64,000 nt of DNA from Candidatus Fukatsuia symbiotica (GTDB lineage: Bacteria > Pseudomonadota > Gammaproteobacteria > Enterobacterales > Enterobacteriaceae). Position 1 is the first letter of the stretch, and each line of letters begins with the position of its first letter. A model generated the notes under the pieces. The model saw only the letters and a program-made list of their open reading frames with translations. It was not told the DNA's origin and did not search any database. Location of the stretch: contig NZ_CP021659.1 of assembly GCF_003122425.1 (NCBI RefSeq), positions 2,170,001 to 2,234,000 of the forward strand. Reading direction: 5' to 3'. Both the position numbers and the translations under genes were made by a program. Below are positions 43,895 to 55,539 of this stretch, one piece after another.

Positions 43895-46800
43895 CTATAC
43901 AGCTACAACCTCTTCTTCAAGAGACGTGTTAACAAAGCCACGTAATCCAACCACATGAACGTGTTCATGATTATTAAATACTTTTCGCACCAATTTGTAC
44001 GTTGTACCTTTTTCGGGACTGATATTTTCTGGTGCTGCAATAATTAACTGCATTTCCAATCGTGCACATAATTCAAACAGCGTGGCGATAGATTTGGCAT
44101 CCAATCGAGCAGCTTCATCAAGGAAGAGTAAACGACAGGGTGAAATATCTTTGCCCCGTAAACGCCGTGATTCTTCTTCCCAACTTTGCACGACCATAAC
44201 AAGAATCGACATACCTGTACCTATCGCTTCACCTGTTGATAATGCACCACTTTCCGCTTTTAGCCAACCATCAGCGCCACGGTAAACTTCCACCGTCAAT
44301 TCCAGATAATTGCGATAATCTAATAGTTCTTCACCGACCGTCTGCGGCAAACGCTGCCCCATATCCACCTGAGGATTGAGGCGCTGATACAATTTTGCTA
44401 ATGCTTCAGAAAAAGTTAAACGATTACTGTTAAACAGATCCTGATGTTGTTCTTGCTGCTCAGAAAGTACTTCCAGTAAGCTAGCATGAGCTTCACGTAT
44501 ATTTACATGAAGCCGTACACTTTTTACCTGACCAAAGGAAACGGTTTGCAAGCCCTGGTTTAACATACGGATCCGATTTTGTTCCCGTTGAATGGTTTTA
44601 CGGATAATATTAGCGACGCTTTTACAACTGATGGCTAGTTTTTGCTCACGTGTAGTTAATTCTTCAGTCAAGCGTCCCAATTCAATTTCCATTTGCTCGA
44701 TAGCTTCCACCGGATCATCGGTGTGGATAATATCCTGACGGATACGTTCCCGTAAATGCTGGTAAACAGCAATATAGAAAGCAATTTTTCGCTCTGGATG
44801 TTTAGGATCTTCCGATAAACGTAGTACATCACGCAGATGCTCATTGTCAGCGACCGCCAGCCGTAATGCACCTAGCGCTTTATCCGACATCGAACGAAGC
44901 TCATCCGCCCCCTATAGGCCAGCTCACGGCGGTGCAGGCGGCGTTCAATACCGTTGTCTTTCACCATGCTCATAATCCGACACCAGCCCGCTTTTGCATT
45001 AACAATTCGTTCCCGCATCTGACGGTAATCGCGTTCTAATTTGCCTTGCTTTTTCTGTAAATTATCCGTCTCTGCCTCAGAGTACATCAGCTGTTTTTCT
45101 AACTGATTACGTTGTAAACGATTGTCACGAAGCGCTCTATGCAATTCATCGCGATGCCTCGAAGCACGTTCGTAAGCATTGATATCGGCCTGTATACCAC
45201 TATCCTGTAACTCCTGAGCGAGCTCTTTCAACACTTCTTTTTTGGTATCATAAGAACTTTTCAACGATGCTAGAACTTGATTGTACTGGGTAAATTGAAC
45301 CTGATACTCTCGCCATCGTTCACGAGCACGGGTACGTGCTGTTTCCGCATGTTCAAGACGTTGGCGCAATCCGTCATTAAGATCTGCATTTTCTATTAAC
45401 ATACCAGCCGAATCACTGTAGCTAAAGTGAACTCGCCGTTGCACCACTTCAGTTAAAGCAAATGTTTGTTGTTTGGCTTGCTGCTGCTGCTGCTTCGTTT
45501 GTAGGTAATCTGCCTGCAACTGTTTGTGTTGCTGTGGATCACTTTGTAATACTGCAAGCAAAGGCTCCAATTTAGCTAAAGATTCACCATGTTGCTGAAT
45601 ATGACGAGCAGCGAGGCCAGCCACTGCCTGCTCAGCGGTCATTTTTTCTACACGGTGTTGCAACCCATCGTCAAGCAGTAAAGAAACGAAAGGGATCAAT
45701 TTATTAAGGGAAGAAATTGCTTCTTTTGCCCGTTCAAGCTGTTGTTGATGTTGCTGATTCTGATTTTCATGGGTAGTTAAATTACGTTCTACTTCAGTAC
45801 GTCGAATATTAAGCAACCGAATTTCCGCTTCTGGATCAGTATCAAAAACAACAGACAGGTGAGTACCAATAAAATGACTGCATGCCTGATGCACACGCTG
45901 AATTTTTTGTACGTCAAACGACAGCAGAGCGTAGCGCTGAGCTAAGTTAGCTCGCTCCAAATATAACACTTCAAGGTGATTTTCACGGGCGGCACGACCA
46001 AATAACGGCATTTTGGGATAGCAAGAATAACGCCATTGGCGATCAGCGATTTTCACTAGTACCGCTTTTCCATGCTCTTCTACAGTGAAAACATCGTTAT
46101 TGAACGATTGAGGATCCCCTTCGATCAGATAAAGATCTTCTGGACAATCTTCTAGATTTTGCAGTTGTCCCACTAACAACGATAGATCTGGCACGACAAT
46201 GCCATAACGTGCAGGGCCATAAAGGGCAGAAAAATAGGCAGCGTCGTCAAGGGTAATGTCGTCATAAATTTCTGATAACAGCACGCCACCAAAACGCTCT
46301 GCGAGTACGAGTAATCGTGGATCTTCCGCCCCATTTGGCTGGTTCAAACGTTCAATCTGTATTTCAATTTCACGTTGCTTATTCGCTACTGTGTCGCGTT
46401 CAATCGTGATTTTACGTTCATATTCAAACAATTGCTGCATGTACTCCGTCATCTGAGCACTATTTTCCAATACATGCCACTCGCTGTGATGGCGCCACAG
46501 CGCTAATATTCCCTTTCTCTGCTCATTGAGCTGATGCAACGCATCCTGTGCCACCAACCAGATGGGCGCGCGGGCAGTTAACGTGGCAATTTTTTGTTTA
46601 ATTTGCTCCAACTCTTGACGTATTTCCATACGACGTTCTGCCACGTCGTTGACTCCGAGTGAGAGTGTAGCAACTTGTTGCTCCAATTCACGTTGCAGAT
46701 CTACCAGCTCTTCGGGTTGATACTGCTGCTCCTGATCTTTACAAAATTCTTGCAACATCCGTTCGACATCCCGTTGAGCACGCAAACGCTGGTCCAATTC

Positions 46801-48384
46801 GGATAAAGCGATATGTAATGGCTGTACACGCTCCGCCAGATGTTGTTGTGCCGGCCAATCGCGTAATAACTCACGCGCACTTTGCCAGGCCTGAGCACGA
46901 TCTACCTGCCCAGCGATATTGATCACGAGTTGATAAGCCTGCTCAAACTGGCTGTGAGCAACCTCTGCCACACTCAGTTTTTGCTCAATCTGAAGTAAAG
47001 CGGCAGTTTTTTCTTGATCGACAGCATGAAAAGTTGCCAACCAGTGTTCAGCATTATCGGCTGCCAGTTCGGGCAACTGGCACAGTGTGCGAGCACGATC
47101 CAATGCTTGCAACGCCTGTTGATACTGAATGGCACGGGTCTGTTGCACATCCAACGCCTGTTGGTAGTCCGCCAATTGATTTTTTAGTTCATCGACTTCT
47201 TGCTCTGCAGCTTCAGCTTTTGCTTCATTTGCTGCTTGCTGATCCGCCGCATCAGCCATCACTGCACCTTGTTCTTCCAGTCGATAAGCTAACTCTTCTA
47301 AATCGCTCTGATAACGTTCGATTTTCTCCTGCTGACGTAGGACTGTTTGCACCAGATTCAAATGATCGTTGGCAGCTTGATGATCCGCTTCCAAAACTGA
47401 CTCTGAGCTACTTTTTTCTGCCAATTCGCGCACCATCTCAACATAACGATACTGTTCCACCTGCAGTTTTTGACGGTTGCTAAACAGCTCTCCCCGTAGA
47501 ACCAGGCTACTATCAAGATGAATACGCCGTTCATTGGCATGGCGCATATAATCGGCAGCGACGTAATGTGTCGATTCTGTAATCAAGTGTTTAAATAGAT
47601 CCCTGTCCGACTGAGTAGTACGTATCGCCTCCAATGTCATGCGGTTTTCCCGCAATGCCGCTTCCATGTCCTGAAAAGCTTTACGCACACCGCTATTTTC
47701 CGGTAACAGGTAATCCCGCAGTGAGCGTGTGATGGCACTGGAAATACCACCGTATAAAGAGGCCTCTATCAATCGATAAAATTTACTGCGATCAGACGCA
47801 GAACGCAGCCGTTTTGGGATCACACCCAAATCAAACATCAAAGAGTGGTAATCAGTAATCGAATTAAACTGCTTAAATTGTACCCCTTCTATCTCCTCAA
47901 GGCGCACTTTCAGCTCAGCTAAGGTGAGAACTCGTGCCTGACGTTGACTCAGTATTTCCGTCAGTATTTGTGTTGGCTGAAGCGTGATCGGCAATCCCTG
48001 AATGGTAAAGGGTTTAATATCAACCTTACGATCCCGCCCCACCACCTGTTGTAAACGCACGCCCAGCAATATCCGTTGATGACGCGAATTCACAACATCC
48101 AGAGTGGCATAACAGACTCCAGCACGCAATTTGCCGTGTAAACCTTTATCACGCGAACCCGTGGTAGCACCGGCTTCCGTGGTATTACGAAAATGCAGTA
48201 AGGTCAGATCCGGGATCAAGGCGGTGACAAAAGCAGCCATAGTCGTGGATTTACCCGCACCGTTACCGCCTGATAAAGTGGTGACTAATTCATCCAGATC
48301 GAAAGTGCGAGCAAAAAAACCATTCCAGTTAACCAATGTCAGTGAGCGAAACTTACCTCGTTCGATTATGCCTGATTCAATCAT
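43895..48384 (-). CDS. mukB: Chromosome partition protein MukB, frameshifted in this sequence
   Basis: SMC-like condensin ATPase of the MukBEF complex. N-terminal head with Walker [16 protein letters not shown], long coiled-coil arms around a hinge, C-terminal head with the signature [24 protein letters not shown] and Walker [14 protein letters not shown]. Start ATG 48384, with AGAGGA upstream. The frame breaks after RRELAYRG. The plus strand has CCCCC at 44908-44912, and a sixth base restores [20 protein letters not shown] and 1,496 residues (E. coli 1,486). The C-terminal end ([11 protein letters not shown]) is short and differs from E. coli, where the family B repeat begins. Confidence 0.96.
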
Positions 48385-48439
48385 CACTACTCATCCTCTG
48401 TGTTTTCCGCTAGCGTCTTTTCCGTTATCGTACTGTCCA

Positions 48440-49141
48440 CTATTTATTGTCCACTACAGCATCCGCTTCAGTATCGTCGTTATGCCCTAATAAACCCTTT
48501 TCAACCGCCATCGCCTCACTATCCTGAATCATCCGTAATTGTGCTTGCCGTGGATCGTCGCCACTACGGACATCGGTACCAAAACGAAATACCGCTTCAG
48601 TAATGCGAAATCGGCTACTGTCACTACCGATAAAATGAAGCATACCCAAACGACGCAAGCGGTTAAGGGAGACGCGTACCTTTTCTTGTAGCTTCTGTTT
48701 ATCTAAATCTGAGCCGCTAGAACGCTGATTAACCAATTTAAGCAATTTGCTTTCATCTGCCAACGTTATCAGTTCTGCATACAGATCCTGTTGGCTAAAG
48801 ATCCCTTGATGAGCAAGGCGTTCAGGACTAAGGTAGAGATAACACAGGATTTTACCCACGATCATATCCAGCTGAGACAGTACAGAACGAGGGATCAAGG
48901 TGGTGGAACGTGGTCTTAAGTAGAAAAAACCTTCGGTGGCACGGATCAACTCCACATTGTAGCGCCGGTAAAATTCTTCCAACGGCTCTTGAAAATCCAT
49001 CAAAAAAGCATGGTTATCCAGTTCATCGAAGCCAATATGACGTCCAGCACGTAGTTGACTGTCCAAAGAAGGAAATAATGAGTTGGCTAATGCCTGCGCC
49101 AGCTTGAGCGGCATAATGAGGTCAATATTTGTCGATGACAT
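48440..49141 (-). CDS. mukE: Chromosome partition protein MukE
   Basis: Kite-type winged-helix subunit bridging MukB heads with MukF. 233 residues from [20 protein letters not shown] (E. coli 234). Body [38 protein letters not shown] is nearly identical to the family. The start overlaps the mukF end by 20 bases, so translation is probably coupled. mukB follows after 55 bases. Confidence 0.97.
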   Translation of the reverse strand: MSSTNIDLIMPLKLAQALANSLFPSLDSQLRAGRHIGFDELDNHAFLMDFQEPLEEFYRRYNVELIRATEGFFYLRPRSTTLIPRSVLSQLDMIVGKILCYLYLSPERLAHQGIFSQQDLYAELITLADESKLLKLVNQRSSGSDLDKQKLQEKVRVSLNRLRRLGMLHFIGSDSSRFRITEAVFRFGTDVRSGDDPRQAQLRMIQDSEAMAVEKGLLGHNDDTEADAVVDNK

Positions 49142-50444
49142 GGGCTTGCACCTTGGCTCCGTAATCATTAATCGCCAACCATTCGGGGGATAGTCCAGAA
49201 AAATCGGCTTCAGCTATACCAAGTCGAACCGCTTGGTCAACCAAAATACGTGCTACATCAAAATGACGGGCGCGCGGATACTGCGCCAGATAATCACGCA
49301 TCACCTCCGCCAGATTAAGTGGTTTTGCTTGTTGTGGAAAAACAGCCAATGCTTGTGCGATGATAGCGGCCAGTTGTTGGCAAATCTCATTGAACTCTTC
49401 AAATTCCAAATCCTGTGGTAATTCACCTGTGACTTCTTCACTGCACAGTGCTAGGGTTTCATCACGCATATCTAGCAGGCGATCAGCATTAGCGAACACC
49501 AGTGTCCAAGGATTATCGAAGTAATTTTGTACCGATTGGCGTAATCGCTGTGCAAAGACACGGTTTTTATCCATGTCAATCGCGGTACGGATAAATTTAT
49601 GTACATGACGATCATAGTGGATCCACAAATCAATAGTCTGTTGACCCCAGCCGATAATACGATCCAGTTTGTTTTGCAAGGCAGAAACCAGGTGGTCAAT
49701 CCGCTCCAATGCAACATTACCACAGGTCGCCTCCTGGATACGCAGCAAATTGGTTTGTAGTTTACCTCCTGCTGCTTCTAACGTATCTTGTAATTCACGA
49801 AGTGTACCTGAAGTTTCCGAGAGCAATAATTCACAATTGGCAATGGCGGCACGCCAGTTTTGATTCAATAACGCAGCGATATCTTCTTTGACGCTATTTT
49901 GTTGTTCATCCATTAACCGCTGGCTGATATCAATACTGTCAAAAATTTCCGCAACCGAGTATTTCAAAGGCGCAAAAACATGGCGTTGCCAATGGAATTC
50001 ATCACCGCTTTCTTCTGCCACATCTGCTGCTCGATGTAATTCTTGTGCGACAACCTCGAGTTGCATCGAAAGGCGTAGCGTTGAAAACTCGCGTTGATGA
50101 ATATAATGATCGGTAATATTAATACCCAAAGGGGTTAAACGATAAATTGCATTGCCATCTGCCAAATCAGTGGTAAAACGGTTTAACAGGCGCTGCCGTA
50201 CCATATCATTAATGGCGTTGTTGGCACGTAGCACGACAGTGTCATGAGTTTGTTCAAATCCGCTACTGACATAACGAAATACATCAATCAACTCGCTTTC
50301 GCTCATTTCACAGTCTAATCTTTCGCCATTAAGCATCGCGATGGCTAACAGAAAGGTGAGACGTTCAGTAGGGAGTGTAATCGAAAAATCATTTTTTCGT
50401 GCCCAAGCGATCAGCTCGGGTATTGTCTGGGAAATTTCACTCAT
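49122..50444 (-). CDS. mukF: Chromosome partition protein MukF (kleisin)
   Basis: Kleisin of the MukBEF condensin, 440 residues as in E. coli. N-terminal winged-helix dimer domain ([25 protein letters not shown]), helical middle ([34 protein letters not shown]) and C-terminal MukB-binding winged helix. First gene of mukFEB. In E. coli smtA precedes it, while here kdsB ends 45 bases upstream, so the run ycaR-kdsB-mukF-mukE-mukB may be one transcript. Confidence 0.97.
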   Translation of the reverse strand: MSEISQTIPELIAWARKNDFSITLPTERLTFLLAIAMLNGERLDCEMSESELIDVFRYVSSGFEQTHDTVVLRANNAINDMVRQRLLNRFTTDLADGNAIYRLTPLGINITDHYIHQREFSTLRLSMQLEVVAQELHRAADVAEESGDEFHWQRHVFAPLKYSVAEIFDSIDISQRLMDEQQNSVKEDIAALLNQNWRAAIANCELLLSETSGTLRELQDTLEAAGGKLQTNLLRIQEATCGNVALERIDHLVSALQNKLDRIIGWGQQTIDLWIHYDRHVHKFIRTAIDMDKNRVFAQRLRQSVQNYFDNPWTLVFANADRLLDMRDETLALCSEEVTGELPQDLEFEEFNEICQQLAAIIAQALAVFPQQAKPLNLAEVMRDYLAQYPRARHFDVARILVDQAVRLGIAEADFSGLSPEWLAINDYGAKVQAHVIDKY

Positions 50445-50489
50445 CCTGGATCCTTGACTTCAGGTAACAAACACTAGCTCTGCAAAGAC

Positions 50490-51248
50490 CTATTTCACCG
50501 AGGGAAAAATATCCCGTACTCTTTGCAGATCTTCTGGAGTATCAATCCCCCCTACAGTAGGTATCTCCTGTGCTAGTGCTACATGAATTTTTTCGCCGTG
50601 CCACAGCACTCGCAGTTGTTCAAGTGATTCAACTTTTTCCATTGGACTGGATGACCAATCGACATAACGCTGGACAAAAGCTGCAGGGTAAGCATAAATG
50701 CCGATATGCCGCAAAAGACTTACATCAATATTGCTTTTCGATTGAGAAAAACGCTGCCGATCCCAAGGGATAGGTGCACGGGAAAAATAGAGCGCGTAGT
50801 CTTTCGCATCTCTCACCACTTTCACTACGTTAGGGTCGAAGACCTCGTCACCACTTTCAATAGGCACTGCCAGTGTCGCCATACTCGCGCCGCATGTTGC
50901 CAAGTTATCTACAACCTGTCGGATAATCGCGGGAGGAATGAGTGGCTCATCACCCTGTACATTAACGATAATATTATCGGCAGGAAAACCATACCGTTTA
51001 ATAACCTCAGCTAGCCGCTCAGTACCACTCTGATGATCGAGCCCGGTGAGACAGGCTTCTCCTCCAGCAGCCTCAACGACCTTCACCACAGCATTATTAT
51101 CAGTAGCGATAATCACCCGCCCAGCACCCGATTGCAGTGCTCGCTCCATAACGTGCAACACCATCGCCTTACCATCAATATCAGCCAGAGGCTTACCAGG
51201 TAAACGACGTGATTCATAACGAGCGGGAATAATGACAACAAAGCTCAT
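50490..51248 (-). CDS. kdsB: 3-deoxy-manno-octulosonate cytidylyltransferase
   Basis: Activates KDO as CMP-KDO for lipopolysaccharide inner-core synthesis. 252 residues (E. coli 248). Nucleotidyltransferase signature [23 protein letters not shown] at residues 7-29, then [12 protein letters not shown] and [12 protein letters not shown]. The start ATG overlaps the ycaR stop by four bases (ATGA). Confidence 0.97.
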   Translation of the reverse strand: MSFVVIIPARYESRRLPGKPLADIDGKAMVLHVMERALQSGAGRVIIATDNNAVVKVVEAAGGEACLTGLDHQSGTERLAEVIKRYGFPADNIIVNVQGDEPLIPPAIIRQVVDNLATCGASMATLAVPIESGDEVFDPNVVKVVRDAKDYALYFSRAPIPWDRQRFSQSKSNIDVSLLRHIGIYAYPAAFVQRYVDWSSSPMEKVESLEQLRVLWHGEKIHVALAQEIPTVGGIDTPEDLQRVRDIFPSVK

Positions 51249-51427
51249 GTTAGTTTCTCATCGACAGTAGGAGGGTAAGCGGCGCTTTCCAACAGAACAG
51301 GAATGTTATCCCGCACAGGATAAGCCCGGTTATCAGCTTTACATACCAATTCAAGATGTTCTTTATTAAAATACAATTTGCCGTTGCAGACGGGGCAAGC
51401 AATGATTTCAAGTAAACGGTGATCCAT
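51245..51427 (-). CDS. ycaR: Trm112-family protein YcaR
   Basis: Small zinc-ribbon-like protein of the Trm112/UPF0434 family, 60 residues as in E. coli, starting [18 protein letters not shown]. The CPVC pair is visible; the second cysteine pair is reduced to a single C in LVCK. In E. coli it lies directly upstream of kdsB as here. Precise role not established. An upstream in-frame start would add nine residues. Confidence 0.93.
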   Translation of the reverse strand: MDHRLLEIIACPVCNGKLYFNKEHLELVCKADNRAYPVRDNIPVLLESAAYPPTVDEKLT

Positions 51428-51505
51428 AAATCCTCCAAAAGTGTGGAGTGACAATCAGCAGGCCAGCAGAAGCATAGCATATCCACTCAGGTTATGGTGT
51501 CAAGT

Positions 51506-53108
51506 TCAAGGGCTGAGAATAGTAGGTTGTGGATTGTCTATTTTATCTGGATAATCAAGAATATAATGTAAGCCCCGGCTTTCTTTTCTTTCCATGGCGC
51601 AGCGAACAATCAATTCAGCTACCTGTACTAGGTTACGTAACTCCAGCAGATTGTTTGAGAGACGAAAGTTAGCGTAATACTCATTAACTTCTTGCTGTAG
51701 TATATTGATCCGCCGTAACGCACGTTCTAATCTTTTAGTGGTTCGCTCAATGCCGACATAATTCCACATAAATAAACGCAATTCATGCCAATTATGTTGA
51801 ATAACCACTTGTTCATCAGAATTATCCACCCTGCTTTCATCCCATTGAGGCAGACTACTGGTCAGCTCTTCACGCGGTAGACGCGTCAGAATATCTTCCG
51901 CCGCTGACCAGCCATACACCAGACACTCTAGTAGTGAATTTGAAGCCATGCGATTGGCGCCGTGTAATCCACTGTAACTTACTTCACCAATGGCATACAA
52001 ACCGTCCAGATCAGTACGACCATGTTGATCCACTATCACTCCCCCACAGGTGTAATGCGCTGCGGGTACGATGGGAATCGCATCAATGGTCAGATCAATA
52101 TCCAATGACAGCAGCTTTTCATAAATCATCGGAAAATGCTGTATAACAAAGTCACTAGGTTTGTGACTGATATCCAAATACATACAGTCTGTGCCCAATC
52201 GTTTCATTTCATGATCAATGGCTCTGGCAACGATATCACGGGGTGCCAGTTCAGCGCGTGAATCAAAATCGGGCATAAAACGGCTACCATCAGGGCGTTT
52301 AAGATAGGCACCCTCACCACGTAACGCTTCGGTCAACAGGAAATTTCGCGCTGACGGATGAAATAAACAGGTAGGATGAAACTGGTTAAATTCGAGGTTA
52401 GCTACTCGGCAGCCGGCTCGCCACGCCATCGCGATACCATCACCAGAAGAAACATCCGGGTTGGTGGTATATTGATAAACCTTAGCCGCGCCGCCAGTGG
52501 CTAATACCACTGCCTTCGCCTGAAAAGTCTCTACTTCTTCTAACTCACGATTCCAGACATAGGCACCGACAACACGTTTGGTGCCGGGTAAACCGATTTT
52601 GTTAGAAATAATCAGGTCGACCGCATTACAGCGTTCTTTCACACAGATATTGGGATGAGCACTTGCCTTACCTGTTAGCGTATTCTGTACCGCTTTGCCT
52701 GTCGCATCAGCACTATGTAAAATTCGACGGTGACTATGACCCCTTCACGGGTTAAATGATAACGCTTTTCACCATGTATATCGGTCTCTCGATCAAAAAT
52801 GACACCTTGTTCGATAAGCCAATCTACGCAAAAACGGGCGTTACTGGCGATAAATTCAACTACCATTGTGTCACATAGCCCCGCACCCGCGATCTCCGTA
52901 TCTTTAATGTGTGATGCTATACTGTCCGTTTCATCAAAAACGGCAGCGATGCCGCCTTGCGCATAAAGCGTGGCCCCTCTTGAAGTAATCCTTTACTCAG
53001 GACAGTGACATTACAATGTGGTGACGCAAGCCGCAAAGCCAGTGATAAACCTGCTGCTCCGCTTCCGATGATCAATACATCACTAACATGTTCAGATGAT
53101 GCTGGCAT
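51506..53108 (-). pseudogene. nadB: L-aspartate oxidase, two frameshifts in this sequence
   Basis: FAD enzyme making iminoaspartate for de novo NAD synthesis. Start [25 protein letters not shown] with the dinucleotide-binding GSGAAG. Two breaks: after GLLQEG (plus strand CCCC 52974-52977; a fifth C restores [16 protein letters not shown]) and after YHLTREG (CCCC 52740-52743; a fifth restores [16 protein letters not shown]). With both bases added the product is 534 residues (E. coli 540) with all later motifs intact, ending ...NPQPTILSP. Because both breaks lie in C/G runs one base short, this may be a good gene with base-call errors. Divergent from rpoE. Confidence 0.88.
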
Positions 53109-53269
53109 AAGGTATGATGCCTACAGAAGAAAATAAAGTTTCATGTTAGCCTATTTGGTTAAGCAAAAGCTACGGATGTAGTATCCTCCAGGTAAACAGC
53201 TTCCCAACCAAGCTTGCTCAGGAAAATAATTATATGATCAATACTACTTTTTTTTACCTAGCAATAGAT

Positions 53270-53291
53270 TTCGGGGAGTCTACCCCGAATG
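53270..53291 (+). promoter_or_regulatory. Hairpin over the rpoE ribosome-binding site
   Basis: TTCGGGG (53270-53276), loop AGTCTA, CCCCGAA (53283-53289): a perfect 7-bp stem that contains the Shine-Dalgarno GGGGAG and whose right arm ends on the first base of the rpoE ATG (53289). If it folds in mRNA it would mask the start. This is inferred from the sequence only. Confidence 0.55.
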
Positions 53292-53864
53292 AGCGAGCCG
53301 TTAACAGATCAAGTATTGGTTGATCGGGTACAACAAGGGGATCAACGAGCATTCAACCTACTGGTCATCCGTTACCAGCATAAGGTTGCTAGTTTGATGT
53401 CCCGATACGTTCCACTGGGGGATATACCCGACGTAGTACAGGAGTCTTTTATTAAAGCCTATCGTGCGTTAGAGTCATTCCGCGGTGAAAGCGCTTTTTA
53501 TACATGGTTGTACCGCATAGCAGTGAATACGGCGAAGAACCATCTGATTTCTCAGGGACGACGTCCTCCTTCAAGTGATGTCGATGTCAATGAGGCTGAA
53601 TATTACGAAAATTCATCCGCATTAAAAGAAATATCGAACCCTGAGAACTTAATATTGTCCGAGGAGTTGGAGCAGACGGTTTTTCGAACCATCGCATCAC
53701 TGCCAGCAGATCTCCGTATGGCGATTATGCTTCGTGAGTTAGAGGGTTTAAGCTATGAGGAAATAGCGACCATTATGGATTGCCCGGTTGGTACCGTCCG
53801 TTCACGTATTTTCCGGGCTAGGGAAACTATCGATAACAAAATTCAGCCACTAATCCAGCAGTAG
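53289..53864 (+). CDS. rpoE: RNA polymerase sigma factor RpoE (sigma-E)
   Basis: Extracytoplasmic-function sigma factor for envelope stress. 191 residues as in E. coli, starting MSEPLTDQVLVDRVQQGD. Sigma region 2 (DIPDVVQESFIKAYRALESFRGESAFYTWLYRIAVNTAKNHL) and region 4 (LREELEGLSYEEIATIMDCPVGTVRSRIFRARETI, with LRELEGL as the exact start of that motif) are intact. First gene of rpoE-rseA-rseC. A clear SD, GGGGAG, lies within a hairpin. Confidence 0.98.
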   Translation: MSEPLTDQVLVDRVQQGDQRAFNLLVIRYQHKVASLMSRYVPLGDIPDVVQESFIKAYRALESFRGESAFYTWLYRIAVNTAKNHLISQGRRPPSSDVDVNEAEYYENSSALKEISNPENLILSEELEQTVFRTIASLPADLRMAIMLRELEGLSYEEIATIMDCPVGTVRSRIFRARETIDNKIQPLIQQ

Positions 53865-53887
53865 TGGATATGCAAAGGTATTTAATC

Positions 53888-54541
53888 ATGCAGAAAGAAA
53901 AGCTTTCCGCCTTGATGGATGGAGAAATTCTCGATACTAAGCTGATAGATTCTTTATTAAAGGATGACGAACTTCAGCAACGTTGGCAACGTTACCACAT
54001 GATCCGTGGTGTTCTACGCAGAGATCAGGCCGTGGGCGCGATGCTGCATATAGATATTGCCCATTCCGTTGCGCAGGTGATTAAAATCGTCGACGCGCAA
54101 GAAGGAGAAAAAGCGACCGTTGTGCCTTTGAACCCTGCTGGTGTGCCTGAACATCAACCACGACCATCCGGCTGGCATTGGCAAAAAGTTTGCCCCTGGG
54201 CAAGCCAGTTGACTCAAGTTGCCGTGGCCGCCTGCGTTTGCCTGGCGGTAGTTGTCGGTGTTCAACAATATAGCCAACAACGTAATCAACCGGCAATGTT
54301 AAATTTACAACCAGAATCTCCAGTATTTAATACTTTGCCAATGATGGGAGGTAAAGCTTCACCGGTTAGTTTCGGTGTTCCTGTCGATGGAACTTTTGGC
54401 GATAGCCAACAACAACAAGTACAAAAACAACGTAAACGTGTGGAACAAGGATTTGGGTTGGACCAACACATACCCTTTGTCAGGCTGGAGCCGTTACCGA
54501 CCTCTGTTCATGCCCCTGACACTCAATTGGCAACACAATAG
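53888..54541 (+). CDS. rseA: Anti-sigma-E factor RseA
   Basis: Inner-membrane protein that holds sigma-E until degraded by DegS/RseP. About 217 residues from MQKEKLSALMDGEILDTKLID (53888); an earlier start at 53864 touches the rpoE stop. Cytoplasmic anti-sigma domain, one membrane segment (LTQVAVAACVCLAVVVGVQQY) and a periplasmic part containing PVFNTLPMMGGKASPVSFGVP. The last 40 residues are unlike E. coli (GFGLDQHIPFVRLEPLPTSV...), and the C-terminus does not clearly keep the RseB-binding region, in line with the absence of rseB. Confidence 0.93.
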   Translation: MQKEKLSALMDGEILDTKLIDSLLKDDELQQRWQRYHMIRGVLRRDQAVGAMLHIDIAHSVAQVIKIVDAQEGEKATVVPLNPAGVPEHQPRPSGWHWQKVCPWASQLTQVAVAACVCLAVVVGVQQYSQQRNQPAMLNLQPESPVFNTLPMMGGKASPVSFGVPVDGTFGDSQQQQVQKQRKRVEQGFGLDQHIPFVRLEPLPTSVHAPDTQLATQ

Positions 54542-54573
54542 ATCTCGCAAAAGGTTCATTTGAAGGTTTAAGT

Positions 54574-55017
54574 ATGATGAAAGAATGGGCTACAGTGATA
54601 TCATGGCAACAAGGGATGGCCTTGCTAAGTTACCAACCGCGTACAGGATGCAAGCGCTGCAATTCATCGGGGGGGTGTGGAAAAGCACTGTTGGATGAGT
54701 TTTTTTCACGGCCGGAACATCGACTGCAGATACCGATAGCGCAGGCTTTGCAACCAGGTCAGCGAGTAGAGGTCGGTATCCGTGGAAGCAGTGTATTACG
54801 TTCTGCTTTGCTCATTTACCTGACACCTTTATTGGGCTTAATTATCGGCGCTACTGTTTGTCAGGCTTCATTTTCCAACGATGCTATTGCTGCTTTGGGT
54901 GCGCTCATTGGCGGTGTCGGTTGTTTTACAGTGGCTCGCCGATTTGCAGAAAAAATAGCTACCAGTAGTACCTATCGACCGGTGATACTGCAAATCGGTT
55001 CACCACCCAAGTCATAA
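54574..55017 (+). CDS. rseC: SoxR-reducing system protein RseC
   Basis: Inner-membrane protein of the rpoE operon, implicated in SoxR reduction and sigma-E signalling. 147 residues (E. coli 159). N-terminal cysteine cluster GCKRCNSSGGCGKALL and two membrane segments (SALLIYLTPLLGLIIGATVC; IAALGALIGGVGCFTVARRF). In E. coli rseB lies between rseA and rseC. Here only 32 bases separate them, so rseB has been lost. Confidence 0.95.
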   Translation: MMKEWATVISWQQGMALLSYQPRTGCKRCNSSGGCGKALLDEFFSRPEHRLQIPIAQALQPGQRVEVGIRGSSVLRSALLIYLTPLLGLIIGATVCQASFSNDAIAALGALIGGVGCFTVARRFAEKIATSSTYRPVILQIGSPPKS

Positions 55018-55122
55018 CTTCTTGTGAAACCGTAGCACCCCATATAATAAACATGTTGAGATCATTTATGACGAAGTGTCAGTGAATGTAACAGGTTTCG
55101 AATTAGTAATAAGACCTCAACT

Positions 55123-55539
55123 TCAATGGGCACTGGGCACCATAGCGGGTTTCGTTTCTTTCGGGCGCAATGTATACATACCACCGTGGAAAGGATCGAC
55201 TACCAGCCATCCAATCAAACCACCAAACAGGACGTTGCTACCAATATACCAGCCGTTTACACTGGCTCTAATGGGTAAAGTTGTGGGTTGGTATTTGTCT
55301 TTTGAAAAAGTAATTTGATAGTTTCTCTTACCAAAGTAACTACCATCAGATTTTTCCAGTGTCACTCCCTGAGGTGTCGTTCCTTGTGCCACTAACTGGC
55401 CTGTCTCATCCTTTATTGCAAAGTGAGCACCTGCTGGATCACTGTTAACCTGAACCAATTGCGTATCCTTACCGACTATTGTCGCACAGCCGCTTAACAT
55501 CACTGCTGAAACCATCGCTAAAATACTCCATTTTTTCAT
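55123..55539 (-). CDS. Small lipoprotein, PEGA-like
   Basis: 138 residues. Signal peptide with lipobox LSGC (MKKWSILAMVSAVMLSGC), then a compact beta-rich domain typical of PEGA-type surface lipoproteins (NSDPAGAHFAIKDETGQLVAQGTTPQGVTLEKSDGSYFGKRNYQITFSKDKYQPTT split over several strands). A Gly-rich hydrophobic end follows (IGSNVLFGGLIGWLVVDPFHGGMYTL). No specific function recognised. Convergent with rseC, 106 bases away. Confidence 0.8.
   Translation of the reverse strand: MKKWSILAMVSAVMLSGCATIVGKDTQLVQVNSDPAGAHFAIKDETGQLVAQGTTPQGVTLEKSDGSYFGKRNYQITFSKDKYQPTTLPIRASVNGWYIGSNVLFGGLIGWLVVDPFHGGMYTLRPKETKPAMVPSAH

Noticed and set aside
47034..47483. Plus-strand open frame of 149 codons inside mukB
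   Set aside because: Opposite strand of the MukB coiled coil; His/Leu/Pro-rich and unlike any family I know.
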